37,973 nt of DNA from an uncultured Schlesneria sp. (lineage in GTDB: Bacteria; Planctomycetota; Planctomycetia; Planctomycetales; Planctomycetaceae). Both the position numbers and the translations under genes were made by a program. Position 1 is the stretch's first letter. Each line of letters begins with the position of its first letter. The DNA lies in assembly GCA_903904835.1 (NCBI GenBank), contig CAIVEI010000111.1, positions 1 to 37,973 on the forward strand, in the 5' to 3' direction. The notes beneath the pieces are model-generated. The model searched no databases. It saw nothing but the letters and a program-made list of their open reading frames with translations, and was not told the origin of the DNA. This document shows, piece after piece, positions 9,208-17,496 of this stretch.

Positions 9208-10413
9208 ATGAACATCCAGAACGCAGAAAAGCCAGCGATTCTGGGAGGCCCTCCGGTCCGCCCTGAAGGTCCGCCAACCTGGCCGAGGTCCGATCCGCTC
9301 GTTGATTTGGCAATTCGAAACTTGTTAACAACCGGCGACTGGGGACGGTATCACGGCCCGCACGTTCCGGAACTCTGCCGACGGTTGTCAGAATATCAGA
9401 ATGTCGAACACGTTCTTCTTTGCAGTAGCGGAACAGCGGCGGTTGAACTGGCACTCAGAGGTGTAGGAGTTTCGGAAAAAGACGAAGTGATTCTCGCTGG
9501 GTACGACTTTAAGGCCAACTTTCAAAATATCCTTTGTCTGCGTGCGACTCCTGTCCTCGTTGATCTCGACCCCTCGACCTGGCAACTCGATTGCTCGCGA
9601 CTGGAAACAGCGATCTCCACTCGGACCAAAGCAATTCTGATTTCCCATTTGCATGGTGGTTTCGTGGATATGCCAAAAGTTCGGGAGATTGCGGATGCAC
9701 AGGGTATTCCCGTAGTTGAGGACATCTGTCAATGCCCTGGCGCAATGCTTTTTGGTCGACTTGCAGGAAATTGGGGCGATGTGGGCGTCCACAGTTTTGG
9801 GGGAAGCAAGCTATTGACGGCAGGTCGGGGAGGCGCTGTTTTCACCCAAAGAACCGACATCGCAGAGCGGATCAAGCGATATGTCCATCGAGGCAATGAA
9901 GCGTACCCACTTTCCGAGGCTCAGGCGGCAATCATCCGCCCGCAGATCGATCAGCTTGATTTCTTGAACGAAAGCCGACGTCAAACTGTCCGAAGACTTT
10001 GCTCGCGACTTGGGGAGGGTGCGGGACTCACTGCCTTACAACTCCCAAACGTAAACCTTGTGCCAGCGTATTACAAAGTCGGCTTTCGGTACCGCGCGGA
10101 GGACTTTCAAGGGATGTCGCGGTCGTTGTTTGTGAAGTCGTTGCGTGCGGAAGGGATCGCATTCGATCCGGGTTTTCGTGGGCTTCACCTCATTCATGCG
10201 TCACGTCGATTCCGGACGGCAGGCGAATTGACTCAGTCGAGCCGAGCCGACGCCGAGATGCTGACGCTACATCATCCAGTGTTGATTCATGGCAACGAAG
10301 CGGTCGACGAGGTGGTGGCTGCCATTGAAAAAGTTCGAGCATGGTCTGAAGAAATTCAGTCCAACCGTTTAACAATCGAGAATTGCGGAGCTGATCAGAC
10401 GTTGTTGCAATGA
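9208..10413 (+). CDS. DegT/DnrJ/EryC1/StrS-family PLP aminotransferase
   Basis: This 401-residue fold-type I PLP enzyme belongs to a family that usually transaminates keto-sugars in polysaccharide or antibiotic pathways, with some dehydratases. CSSGTAAVELAL (near residue 72) is the phosphate-binding region. VVEDICQCPGA holds the Asp that contacts the cofactor. HSFGGSKLLTAGRGG contains the Schiff-base lysine, Lys201, so it should be catalytically competent. It opens a plus-strand run that continues to 17474; the next gene starts 79 bases later. In this context it could aminate a polar head group attached to a terpenoid, by analogy with amino-hopanoids, or act on a nucleotide sugar. Both are inference. 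The Shine-Dalgarno is weak. Confidence 0.88.
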   Translation: MNIQNAEKPAILGGPPVRPEGPPTWPRSDPLVDLAIRNLLTTGDWGRYHGPHVPELCRRLSEYQNVEHVLLCSSGTAAVELALRGVGVSEKDEVILAGYDFKANFQNILCLRATPVLVDLDPSTWQLDCSRLETAISTRTKAILISHLHGGFVDMPKVREIADAQGIPVVEDICQCPGAMLFGRLAGNWGDVGVHSFGGSKLLTAGRGGAVFTQRTDIAERIKRYVHRGNEAYPLSEAQAAIIRPQIDQLDFLNESRRQTVRRLCSRLGEGAGLTALQLPNVNLVPAYYKVGFRYRAEDFQGMSRSLFVKSLRAEGIAFDPGFRGLHLIHASRRFRTAGELTQSSRADAEMLTLHHPVLIHGNEAVDEVVAAIEKVRAWSEEIQSNRLTIENCGADQTLLQ

Positions 10414-10492
10414 CAGCCGAGTGGCACATTGGCTGATACGGCTTAACAATCAAATGAGAATTCTTGAATCCCGTAAAAAGATCGAGGTCAAT

Positions 10493-10951
10493 ATGTCGAT
10501 CGATGAGCAAACTCCAAAATTGTCGCCAGCCGAAGCCGTGACTCGATGCCAAATCATTTTTGCGCACGCGTGGATGGTGAGAACTTTCATCAAGCATAGT
10601 GAAGTTATTGACGACTTTCCTGAACTGATGCAGATCGTTCGAACTGTATTCGATACGTCCCGAGCCTTAGAACCAAAGGTCGCAGAGCCCACGGCTTACC
10701 TGGCGACATTGCGAAAAAAAATCGGAAAATTAAAAGCAGCCGCGGTCCAATTTGGGGTCGATGCCCCACAGGCATCTGATCACACGAATTTTCGGCAAGC
10801 CGTCATTTCCATGGATGGCTGCGTGGTTGAGTTAGAATCGATCCTGAATTCGTTTCCACCACCACCCATCCCGTCGATGCCCGCGAACTTTCATACGAAC
10901 CCCAATTCGGTTATCCTTTCCGACGCAGACGCCCCCCCACCTGCCGAATGA
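10493..10951 (+). CDS. Small helical protein of unknown function
   Basis: I do not recognise this 152-residue protein. I chose ATG 10493, preceded by GAGG, over an in-frame GTG at 10421. The body, about residues 10-120, is predicted by eye to be mostly alpha-helical, with a conserved-looking AHAWMVRTFIKHS segment and a DxxYLATLRKKI-like helix. The tail is rich in Pro (FPPPPIPSMP and DAPPPAE). No signal peptide, membrane segment or metal motif is visible. It sits between the DegT gene and the lipoyl-carrier gene, 42-47 bases upstream of the latter, so it is probably co-transcribed. A scaffold or partner role is only a guess. Confidence 0.7.
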   Translation: MSIDEQTPKLSPAEAVTRCQIIFAHAWMVRTFIKHSEVIDDFPELMQIVRTVFDTSRALEPKVAEPTAYLATLRKKIGKLKAAAVQFGVDAPQASDHTNFRQAVISMDGCVVELESILNSFPPPPIPSMPANFHTNPNSVILSDADAPPPAE

Positions 10952-10998
10952 TCTCGCCTTGATTTTTCCCGCTGTGTACTCGTTCTCGGTGCGTGGTT

Positions 10999-11451
10999 AT
11001 GCCTGATCCACTTGTATTTATGATGGGTAAGTTCGAAGCCCGGATACCGACTGACCGCCTTTATTTCGAGTCACATTTGTGGGCTCAGATGAACGGAGAT
11101 TTATTGCGAGTTGGTTTCACATCCTACGCCGTTCGATTATTGCAGGACGTTTACTTCCTCGACTGGCAGATTGACCCCGATTCAATTGTTCGTCACAAAC
11201 AAGCGATCGGTGAGATCGAAAGTTCCAAAGCGACGTCGACGTTGTACGCTCCTGCAGAGGGGCGTGTGGTTCGATTTAACGAGGCATTGCTGAATGACCC
11301 TTCATTGATTAACGCTGACCCTCACGAGCGAGGATGGTTATATGAATTTGCGACTTCGTCGTCACTGCTTCAACCCGAGGAATACATAAAGGTATTGGAC
11401 GCGGGTTGGGAAAAGACGCAACAAATGCTGAAAAATCAGTTCAACGAATGA
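10999..11451 (+). CDS. Glycine cleavage H-protein-like lipoyl carrier
   Basis: This 150-residue protein has the H-protein fold: HLWAQMNGDLLRVGFT near the N-terminus, then IGEIESSKATSTLYAP, where Lys77 is in the lipoylation position (family ES-x-K-A), then the loop with INADPHERGWLYEF, equivalent to the family NxxPyxxGWL. It should therefore carry a lipoyl arm. No gcvT, gcvP or lipoyl dehydrogenase gene is in the window, so a glycine-cleavage role is not supported by context. H-like carriers are known with other partners, for example LbpA in sulfur oxidation. It lies 22 bases before the [4Fe-4S] protein. An in-frame GTG at 10993 would add two residues. I leave the symbol blank because of the context. 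Confidence 0.88.
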   Translation: MPDPLVFMMGKFEARIPTDRLYFESHLWAQMNGDLLRVGFTSYAVRLLQDVYFLDWQIDPDSIVRHKQAIGEIESSKATSTLYAPAEGRVVRFNEALLNDPSLINADPHERGWLYEFATSSSLLQPEEYIKVLDAGWEKTQQMLKNQFNE

Positions 11452-11472
11452 TTTCTTAGAAAGGGCCTTCGC

Positions 11473-12600
11473 GTGGCCGGAAGAAAAATCAACGTCATCA
11501 TCTCGCAGGCTCCCGGTAAGAATCCCGTCAAGCGACATCTTGAAGAAGAGATCGCGACACAGCTAATCCTTTCCGGAACCGCAGAGGTTTCTGTCGTTCC
11601 GCACCTTTATGATCTGACGTCAGATCATACGGGAATGTTATGGCTGAAGTCGTTGAAAGGGGATCTGGTTGTATTGGGTTGGCTGTATCCCCGCGCAATT
11701 CGATGGGTCCTCGACCGTAACGGCGTTAAGGGAAAGGTTGGCGAATCGCGACTCAACAAGATCGAAGACGCGAATGATGATGAAGACGACGAGCAACAAT
11801 CGGCCATTGAAGCACAGGACGAATCCCCATCGCAAGGAATCGGCGCGCTCGATGTTCCGAATCGTTTGATCTTTGCGATTGACCTTCGAGATGACCCCGA
11901 TCCGCAGACTTACGTCAAAGAAATCGAGCGCATCGCCAATGTCATGACTGTCCCGCTGGTTCAAATATCGGGGATCGACTTCCAATCGTCGTCATCGACG
12001 CAAAATGGCAAACCGACGACCAATGGAGCGTCCAACTTGAATGGGACAGGCCATTTAAATGGATTGTCTCATACAAACGGAGCAACGCATGTTGACCATT
12101 CGCCGTCAGTTGAGAAGCCCGCATCAGCGCCGGTGGTGATCGCTGGTGATGGCATTCGTCGACGCTGGTATCCGGTAATCGACTACAGCCGTTGTACGAA
12201 TTGCATGGAATGCATCGATTTCTGTCTGTTTGGCGTCTACGGCGTGGATTTGCTCGACCGAATTCTTGTTGAGCAGGAAGACAACTGCAAGAAGGGATGC
12301 CCGGCATGCAGTCGTGTCTGCCCGGCGAACGCGATTGTATTCCCGGAACACAAGACCCCCGGAATCGCTGGGGCTGAAGGTGGGCCTGTCGAAGATTTTA
12401 AGATTGACTTGTCGAAGTTGTTTGGAGCCCCTTCTGCACTAGAGATGGCTGTACTGGAACGAGATGTTGAACTGGTCGCAGACGGTCGCGACGCAGTCGG
12501 AGCGACTGTTGGAATTCCGAAACGCCAATCGGGTGCCTCGACAAAGCCGAGGGACGCTCTCGACGATCTTATGGATGGATTAGACGCATTGGATGTCTGA
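11473..12600 (+). CDS. Two-cluster [4Fe-4S] ferredoxin-domain protein with acidic and NG-rich linkers
   Basis: This 375-residue protein starts at GTG with AAAGGG upstream. Residues 1-90 form an alpha/beta-looking domain (INVIISQAPG, DLVVLGWLYPRAIRWVL). Next comes an acidic linker (95-116, DANDDEDDEQQ), then a second beta/alpha segment (130-168). A Ser/Thr/Asn/Gly-rich linker at 170-212 repeats NG dipeptides. The ferredoxin domain at 235-290 has Cys241-x2-Cys244-x2-Cys247-x3-Cys251 and Cys272-x3-Cys276-x2-Cys279-x3-Cys283-Pro, enough for two [4Fe-4S] clusters. The role is presumably electron transfer in the cytosol; the partner is unknown. Tight spacing to the lipoyl carrier (22 bases) and the cyclase (37 bases) suggests a shared transcript. 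I do not recognise the whole architecture. Confidence 0.82.
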   Translation: MAGRKINVIISQAPGKNPVKRHLEEEIATQLILSGTAEVSVVPHLYDLTSDHTGMLWLKSLKGDLVVLGWLYPRAIRWVLDRNGVKGKVGESRLNKIEDANDDEDDEQQSAIEAQDESPSQGIGALDVPNRLIFAIDLRDDPDPQTYVKEIERIANVMTVPLVQISGIDFQSSSSTQNGKPTTNGASNLNGTGHLNGLSHTNGATHVDHSPSVEKPASAPVVIAGDGIRRRWYPVIDYSRCTNCMECIDFCLFGVYGVDLLDRILVEQEDNCKKGCPACSRVCPANAIVFPEHKTPGIAGAEGGPVEDFKIDLSKLFGAPSALEMAVLERDVELVADGRDAVGATVGIPKRQSGASTKPRDALDDLMDGLDALDV

Positions 12601-12636
12601 GCGTTAACGACAACGCATGCCGGAGTGTGACTGAAA

Positions 12637-14493
12637 ATGTTGAATTTCGATCGTCTAAGCCGAGGATATGATGTCGCGGCGACGGCGCTTCTTGACGAGG
12701 TCACAGTTAATGGAAACTGGGAAGGCCAGCTTTCGTCGTCCCCCCTTTCGACGGCAACAGCGGTGGCCGCGCTGCAACTGGTGGCACGCAATCAACCTCA
12801 GCGTGCCGCAGAATTTGAAACGCTTGTCAAAGGTGGATTGAACTGGCTGCTCGAGCATCAGAACGCTGATGGTGGATGGGGCGACACAACGCTCAGCCAC
12901 AGCAATATTTCGACGACAACACTCGTCTATTCCTGCTTTCATCTTGCAGGATATGACGAGAACAAGAACAACGTTTCGAAGGGGGCGAAGACCTATATAG
13001 ACCGTCATGGTGGGTTCGATGCCATTCGAAACCGATACGGAAAAGATCACACGTTTTCGGTTCCAATCCTGACTCAGTGTGCGCTCGCGGGCCTGATATC
13101 CTGGCAAGAATTACCACCGTTGCCTTTCGAGTTGGGTTGTCTACCACACTGGTTTTATCGTTGGATTCACTTACCCGTTGTCAGCTATGCATTGCCTGCA
13201 CTGATTGCGATCGGACAGGTTCGCCATTTTTTGGCTCCGTCTCGAAACCCATTCATTCGACTGATTCGACAAGCGGCGGTTGGACCAACGCTGCGGCGAT
13301 TAGAGGGAATTCAGCCGGAAAGTGGCGGTTTTCTTGAGGCGACTCCTCTCACGAGTTTCGTCACAATGAGCCTTGCCGCGATGAATCACGCTGATCATCC
13401 GGTTGCCCGGCGCGGCATTGATTTTCTCAAGGCGTCAGTTCGTGAGGATGGCAGTTGGCCGATTGATACGAATCTTGCAACATGGGTCACGACACTCTCG
13501 GTCAACGCCTTACGGCCGGAATCGCTTTCGGTGGCGCATGCCGAAACCATTGCGGAATGGTTACTGAATCAGCAGCACCGAATCGTACATCGCTATACGA
13601 ATGCCGCACCCGGTGGTTGGGCTTGGACGGATTTATCCGGCGGTGTTCCTGATGCGGATGACACGCCAGGTGCAATATTGGCATTACTCAAACTCAATCC
13701 GCACGTTTCAAACCTCACCCCATCGCTGGCGGCGGCCGTGAAGTGGCTGCTGGACCTGCAAAACAATGACGGTGGCTGGCCGACATTCTGTCGCGGCTGG
13801 GGAGCACTGCCGTTCGATCGAAGCACGCCTGATCTGACCGCACACGCACTTCGAGCGCTGTTCTTCTGGCGTCAAAAACAGGTCCGTGACGGATTGCAGT
13901 CTGAAGGATCGAATGTCAGCTTGATGTCCCGAATCGAACGAGCAGTACCAGCAGGATTTGCTTACCTCGCAAGGACTCAGCGACCCGATGGAACGTGGTT
14001 TCCGCTGTGGTTCGGTAATCAGTTTTCCCCGGATGAAGAAAACCCTGTGTACGGCGTCGCTCGAGTTCTTGCAGCCTATCGAGACTGGAACCGGCTGAAT
14101 GATTCGGTTCCCCAGTCTGCCATTGCCTGGCTCGCCGACGTTCAGAATTCCGATGGTGGCTGGGGAGGGGCCAAAAACACTCCGTCTTCGACGGAAGAAA
14201 CAGCATTGGCGGTAGAAGCCCTATTACCGTTAAAGAAATACAAAGATTCGTGCGAACGCGGTTTGGAATGGTTGCTTGAGCGAGTTGAGTCGGGAACCTT
14301 CCAAAATCCGTCGCCGATCGGTTTGTACTTTGCCAAGCTGTGGTATTTTGAGCGGCTTTATCCAATAATCTTCGTCGTGTCGGTTCTGGCTCGAACCATC
14401 GAGCAACTGGGTAAGACTCAGACAGAATCGTCTGAGTCGACTTACCTTGAGGAAGGCGCCGCGATACCATCCGGTCGGGGCAAAACGATTTAG
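12637..14493 (+). CDS. Class II terpene cyclase, squalene/hopene cyclase-like
   Basis: This 618-residue alpha/alpha-barrel protein has QW-type repeats at about 67-82 (QNADGGWGD), 262-275, 366-382 (QNNDGGWPTF), 440-455 and 494-511 (QNSDGGWGG). The class II acid motif is DADDT at 339-343, equivalent to DXDDTA of squalene-hopene cyclases; Asp341 would be the proton donor. Pro344 replaces the usual Ala. The C-terminus (IGLYFAKLWYFERLYP) is strongly squalene-cyclase-like. It is slightly shorter than bacterial hopene cyclases (about 630-720), mainly at the N-terminus. The substrate may be squalene or another polyprenyl compound. Because a prenyl diphosphate synthase is its neighbour and no squalene synthase genes are present, I do not call it shc. 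It is probably a peripheral membrane protein. Confidence 0.88.
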   Translation: MLNFDRLSRGYDVAATALLDEVTVNGNWEGQLSSSPLSTATAVAALQLVARNQPQRAAEFETLVKGGLNWLLEHQNADGGWGDTTLSHSNISTTTLVYSCFHLAGYDENKNNVSKGAKTYIDRHGGFDAIRNRYGKDHTFSVPILTQCALAGLISWQELPPLPFELGCLPHWFYRWIHLPVVSYALPALIAIGQVRHFLAPSRNPFIRLIRQAAVGPTLRRLEGIQPESGGFLEATPLTSFVTMSLAAMNHADHPVARRGIDFLKASVREDGSWPIDTNLATWVTTLSVNALRPESLSVAHAETIAEWLLNQQHRIVHRYTNAAPGGWAWTDLSGGVPDADDTPGAILALLKLNPHVSNLTPSLAAAVKWLLDLQNNDGGWPTFCRGWGALPFDRSTPDLTAHALRALFFWRQKQVRDGLQSEGSNVSLMSRIERAVPAGFAYLARTQRPDGTWFPLWFGNQFSPDEENPVYGVARVLAAYRDWNRLNDSVPQSAIAWLADVQNSDGGWGGAKNTPSSTEETALAVEALLPLKKYKDSCERGLEWLLERVESGTFQNPSPIGLYFAKLWYFERLYPIIFVVSVLARTIEQLGKTQTESSESTYLEEGAAIPSGRGKTI

Positions 14494-14575
14494 CAATTGA
14501 TAGAGCCAGTTTACGGCTGCAACAGCGCCCACGCCTGTCTGTTATGGCTTGGTTTGGATACTTGAAAGGCAGTTT

Positions 14576-16465
14576 ATGCTCGCCGAGACGAACGGGACGA
14601 TGATTGAAAGCGATGAGGTCACGACCGAATCGGTTGAGGCCATGACCACGGACGAGTCATCCGCAGTGGAAAATCCTGTTGAGGATAAACCTCGGCGTCA
14701 TCGCAGTACGTCACACTTGAAACTCGTACCCGAGACACTCGAATTAAGAGAACATATACGTTTGGCGGCCGAGACCTACACCAAACAACTCGATAAAAGT
14801 CGTCCGTTCAATAAATCCGCTCTGGAAGCACATTCTCGAAAATTGCTCGAACAGATTGGCCAGCCCGAGGGATTTCTTGGGTTTACGATGGTCTTGATTG
14901 GCAACGCATTCTGGAAGCAGCAATTTCTCGCGATTCCGTTCGAGCGACGACTGCTGTTGTTACCACACTGCCTGAAACATGCAGAAGGTTGTCCTGCAGA
15001 TTACGACGAATTCGGCCTTGATTGTGAGAAATGTGGTGCGTGTTCGATCGCGGACTATAAAGTTCGAGCCGAACAACTTGGTTACAAAGTTCTCGTCGCA
15101 GAAGGTTCGCCGATTGTCCTTAAAATCATCGTTTCAGGACACGTCGACGGCATTCTTGGTGTTGCCTGCCTGAACGTACTTGAAAAGGCAATCGACAAAG
15201 TCCTGCTCGCCGGTGTTCCATCGTACGCAGTGCCGCTTCACTCGGGTGACTGTAAGAACACAAAGCTCGATGAATCCTGGGTATGGCATTGCCTCGACAA
15301 GTACGAACCACTGGAAGAATCACGAACATCCGGGTATGTCCCGATGATGCGAGCCTCGAACCAGATGTTCGAAGACCAGTTCGACGAGGTCTTGCCACAG
15401 GTTCGTCAAGGGACGAGCACCGGGGATACGTTACTCGGCGAAACAGAATCCATCGCTCGGCGCTGGCTCGTGCAAGGAGGCAAGCGCCTCAGACCATTCA
15501 TTACGCTGGCCGCGTACGATGCCCTCACGGGTGGTACTGGACTACAGGCTTCACCTGGTGATGAACTGCCAAAGTTCTCGGTTGAGGTTCGACGTACCGC
15601 ACTCGCGATAGAAGCTTTTCACAAGGCGTCCCTCGTACATGACGACATTCAGGACAATGACCCTTACCGATATGGTCAAGAAACTCTTCATCGCCAATAC
15701 GGCGTCGGAACCGCAATCAATGTCGGCGACTATCTCATCGGACTAGGATATCGCCTGGTGAGTCAGAGTCGCCGACAAATTGGAGCCGATGTCGCAAGCG
15801 ACATTCTCGACCGACTTGCCAATGCACATCTTAAACTTTGCGAAGGGCAAGGAGCCGAGTTGCGCTGGACTGGCGAAGAGATCCTTAAACTGACCGCGCT
15901 TGATGCAATGAAACTTTACGCCCTGAAAACGTCGCCTGCGTTTGATGCGGCGCTTTATGCCGGCCTTCGATTGGCAGGCCCGATGGAAGCGTACGATTCC
16001 ATGGTTCAGGCGTTTTGTCGTCATATCGGGGTTGGATTTCAGATCCTTAATGATCTTCAAGACTGGGAAGAGCAGGCCCCAAACAAGATCGTGGCGGGTC
16101 GTGACGCCGAATTGGCAAAGCCTACCTTATTGCTGGCGCTCGCCCTCGAAGCTGCCAAGGGAACTGTTCGAGAAGAACTTGAGAAGGCGATTCTGGAGCC
16201 CTCTTCTGCCGTTGTCCGTGCCGAACGCATGAAATACTTCTATCAGAAGCTCGGGATTTTTGAGCGGGCACAAGCGCTCGTTGAAAAATGTCGTAGCCGG
16301 GCCGAAGCGCTGGCAGACGAAGTCCAGCCTGATCCATTGCGTCAACTGCTCTATTTCCTGATTGATACTGTTCTGTCGGACACAACGGTCCCTGTGCCGC
16401 AAGTCAAACTTGTTCCACTGACGGGCTTGCTACCGATTGTCGGCAAAACCGTCGGCGCGACGTGA
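14576..16465 (+). CDS. DUF116-like Cys-rich domain fused to polyprenyl diphosphate synthase
   Basis: This 629-residue protein has two parts. Residues 75-245 resemble DUF116: [26 protein letters not shown] gives Cys132, Cys139, Cys150, Cys153 and Cys156, followed by VGACLNV-like and GDCKNT segments, a likely Fe-S or metal site. Residues 270-610 are a trans-isoprenyl diphosphate synthase with GGKRLRP, the first Asp-rich motif DDIQD (356-360), and a second motif NDLQD (492-496) in which Asn replaces the first Asp. It would condense isopentenyl diphosphate with allylic primers. Chain length cannot be judged. ATG 14576 follows GAAAGG by six bases; an upstream TTG at 14549 is less likely. The first 50 residues are acidic and low complexity. 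The fusion is unusual. Confidence 0.85.
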   Translation: MLAETNGTMIESDEVTTESVEAMTTDESSAVENPVEDKPRRHRSTSHLKLVPETLELREHIRLAAETYTKQLDKSRPFNKSALEAHSRKLLEQIGQPEGFLGFTMVLIGNAFWKQQFLAIPFERRLLLLPHCLKHAEGCPADYDEFGLDCEKCGACSIADYKVRAEQLGYKVLVAEGSPIVLKIIVSGHVDGILGVACLNVLEKAIDKVLLAGVPSYAVPLHSGDCKNTKLDESWVWHCLDKYEPLEESRTSGYVPMMRASNQMFEDQFDEVLPQVRQGTSTGDTLLGETESIARRWLVQGGKRLRPFITLAAYDALTGGTGLQASPGDELPKFSVEVRRTALAIEAFHKASLVHDDIQDNDPYRYGQETLHRQYGVGTAINVGDYLIGLGYRLVSQSRRQIGADVASDILDRLANAHLKLCEGQGAELRWTGEEILKLTALDAMKLYALKTSPAFDAALYAGLRLAGPMEAYDSMVQAFCRHIGVGFQILNDLQDWEEQAPNKIVAGRDAELAKPTLLLALALEAAKGTVREELEKAILEPSSAVVRAERMKYFYQKLGIFERAQALVEKCRSRAEALADEVQPDPLRQLLYFLIDTVLSDTTVPVPQVKLVPLTGLLPIVGKTVGAT

Positions 16466-16472
16466 GCGACGC

Positions 16473-17474
16473 ATGGCGCACCCGTATTTGTTTCGTCTGG
16501 ATGATCGTGTCTCACGAGGACTGTCCCGCTGGGATAGCGTCCGTCGAGAGTGTCACCGCCAGTTTATTCTTACACAACAGAATGAAGACGGTGGATTTGG
16601 TGGGCGGGGACTTCCCGTCGAATATGCCAATGAAGAACCCGAGGGTCGCGAGTCAGACCTCTATTACACGGCGTTCGCCATTCGTGCATTGTCGGCTTTA
16701 AAGTTGTTTTCGGCTGACGACGCACGACGAGTTTCCCGGTTTCTTGATGCTGCACGTCATCAACAGGCAACCGTGATTGACGTTGTCAGTTGGCTTTATT
16801 CGGCACTCATGGTCCAGGGGGCTTCCGGGATTAATCTCCTGGCTCAGGCCGATTTGAATTGGCCCGAGCAGTTGGCCACGCGACTTGAAGGCTTCCGTTC
16901 TTCAGATGGGGGATACGCGAAAACACATGAAGGGGCTCTCGGAAGTACGTATCATTCATTCCTGGTGGCCCTGTGTTATGAACTCATCAGCCAAACCTTG
17001 CCGGCACCAGAGGATTTAGTCAGTTTCGTCAAAGCCCGACAACGTGACGATGGCGGTTTTGTCGAAATCGCCCCAATGAAACGAAGCGGGACAAATCCAA
17101 CGGCGGCTGCTATCGGTCTCCTGATGCTGCATTCTTCGATTGGCCCGAATCTGAGGGAAGACGTCCTCGCTTACCTCGCTGATGTAAAAAGTGACGAAGG
17201 TGGTTTTCAAGCTAACTCCCGTATTCCCTTCGCTGATTCACTTTCAACGTTTACGGGATACCTGACATGTCTTGACCTCGAAGCCAGAGACGTGATCGAT
17301 CCTCGGCGACTCGAACGATTTATCCTCGCCCTTGAGCATCCCGAGGGAGGCTTTCGTGCGGCCGCGTGGGATCAGTCCACTGACGTCGAATACACTTTCT
17401 ATGCTCTCGGCACACTTGGTCTCTTGTGGAGCGACAACATGGATGCACTGAAACCACTGGCAGTACAACCGTGA
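16473..17474 (+). CDS. Protein prenyltransferase beta-subunit-like alpha/alpha-barrel protein
   Basis: This 333-residue protein is built from repeats ending in DGGF-type turns: NEDGGFGGR (about 36), RSSDGGYAKT, RDDGGFVEI, SDEGGFQAN and HPEGGFRAA. That is the prenyltransferase/squalene-oxidase repeat of farnesyl- and geranylgeranyltransferase beta subunits. By eye, two of the three zinc ligands of the eukaryotic enzymes are missing: the Asp-x-Cys position reads FADSLS, and the His position reads DVEYTFYAL. Protein prenylation is therefore doubtful; a terpenoid-binding or cyclase-like role fits the neighbours better. ATG 16473 is seven bases past the previous gene's stop. An upstream TTG at 16437 would overlap that gene. 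It ends 22 bases before the convergent threonine synthase gene. Confidence 0.82.
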   Translation: MAHPYLFRLDDRVSRGLSRWDSVRRECHRQFILTQQNEDGGFGGRGLPVEYANEEPEGRESDLYYTAFAIRALSALKLFSADDARRVSRFLDAARHQQATVIDVVSWLYSALMVQGASGINLLAQADLNWPEQLATRLEGFRSSDGGYAKTHEGALGSTYHSFLVALCYELISQTLPAPEDLVSFVKARQRDDGGFVEIAPMKRSGTNPTAAAIGLLMLHSSIGPNLREDVLAYLADVKSDEGGFQANSRIPFADSLSTFTGYLTCLDLEARDVIDPRRLERFILALEHPEGGFRAAAWDQSTDVEYTFYALGTLGLLWSDNMDALKPLAVQP

Positions 17475-17496
17475 CGAAGCCCTGCCTTCAGGACTT

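Noticed and set aside
10999-11451. Calling a glycine cleavage operon
   Set aside because: Only the H-like protein is present; no T or P protein genes lie in the window.
12237-12791. Minus-strand frame of 184 residues
   Set aside because: It is antisense to the [4Fe-4S] protein and the start of the cyclase. Ser/Ala-rich composition is typical of shadow frames here.
16473-17474. Calling a protein farnesyl- or geranylgeranyltransferase
   Set aside because: Two zinc-ligand positions appear replaced and no alpha subunit gene is nearby.
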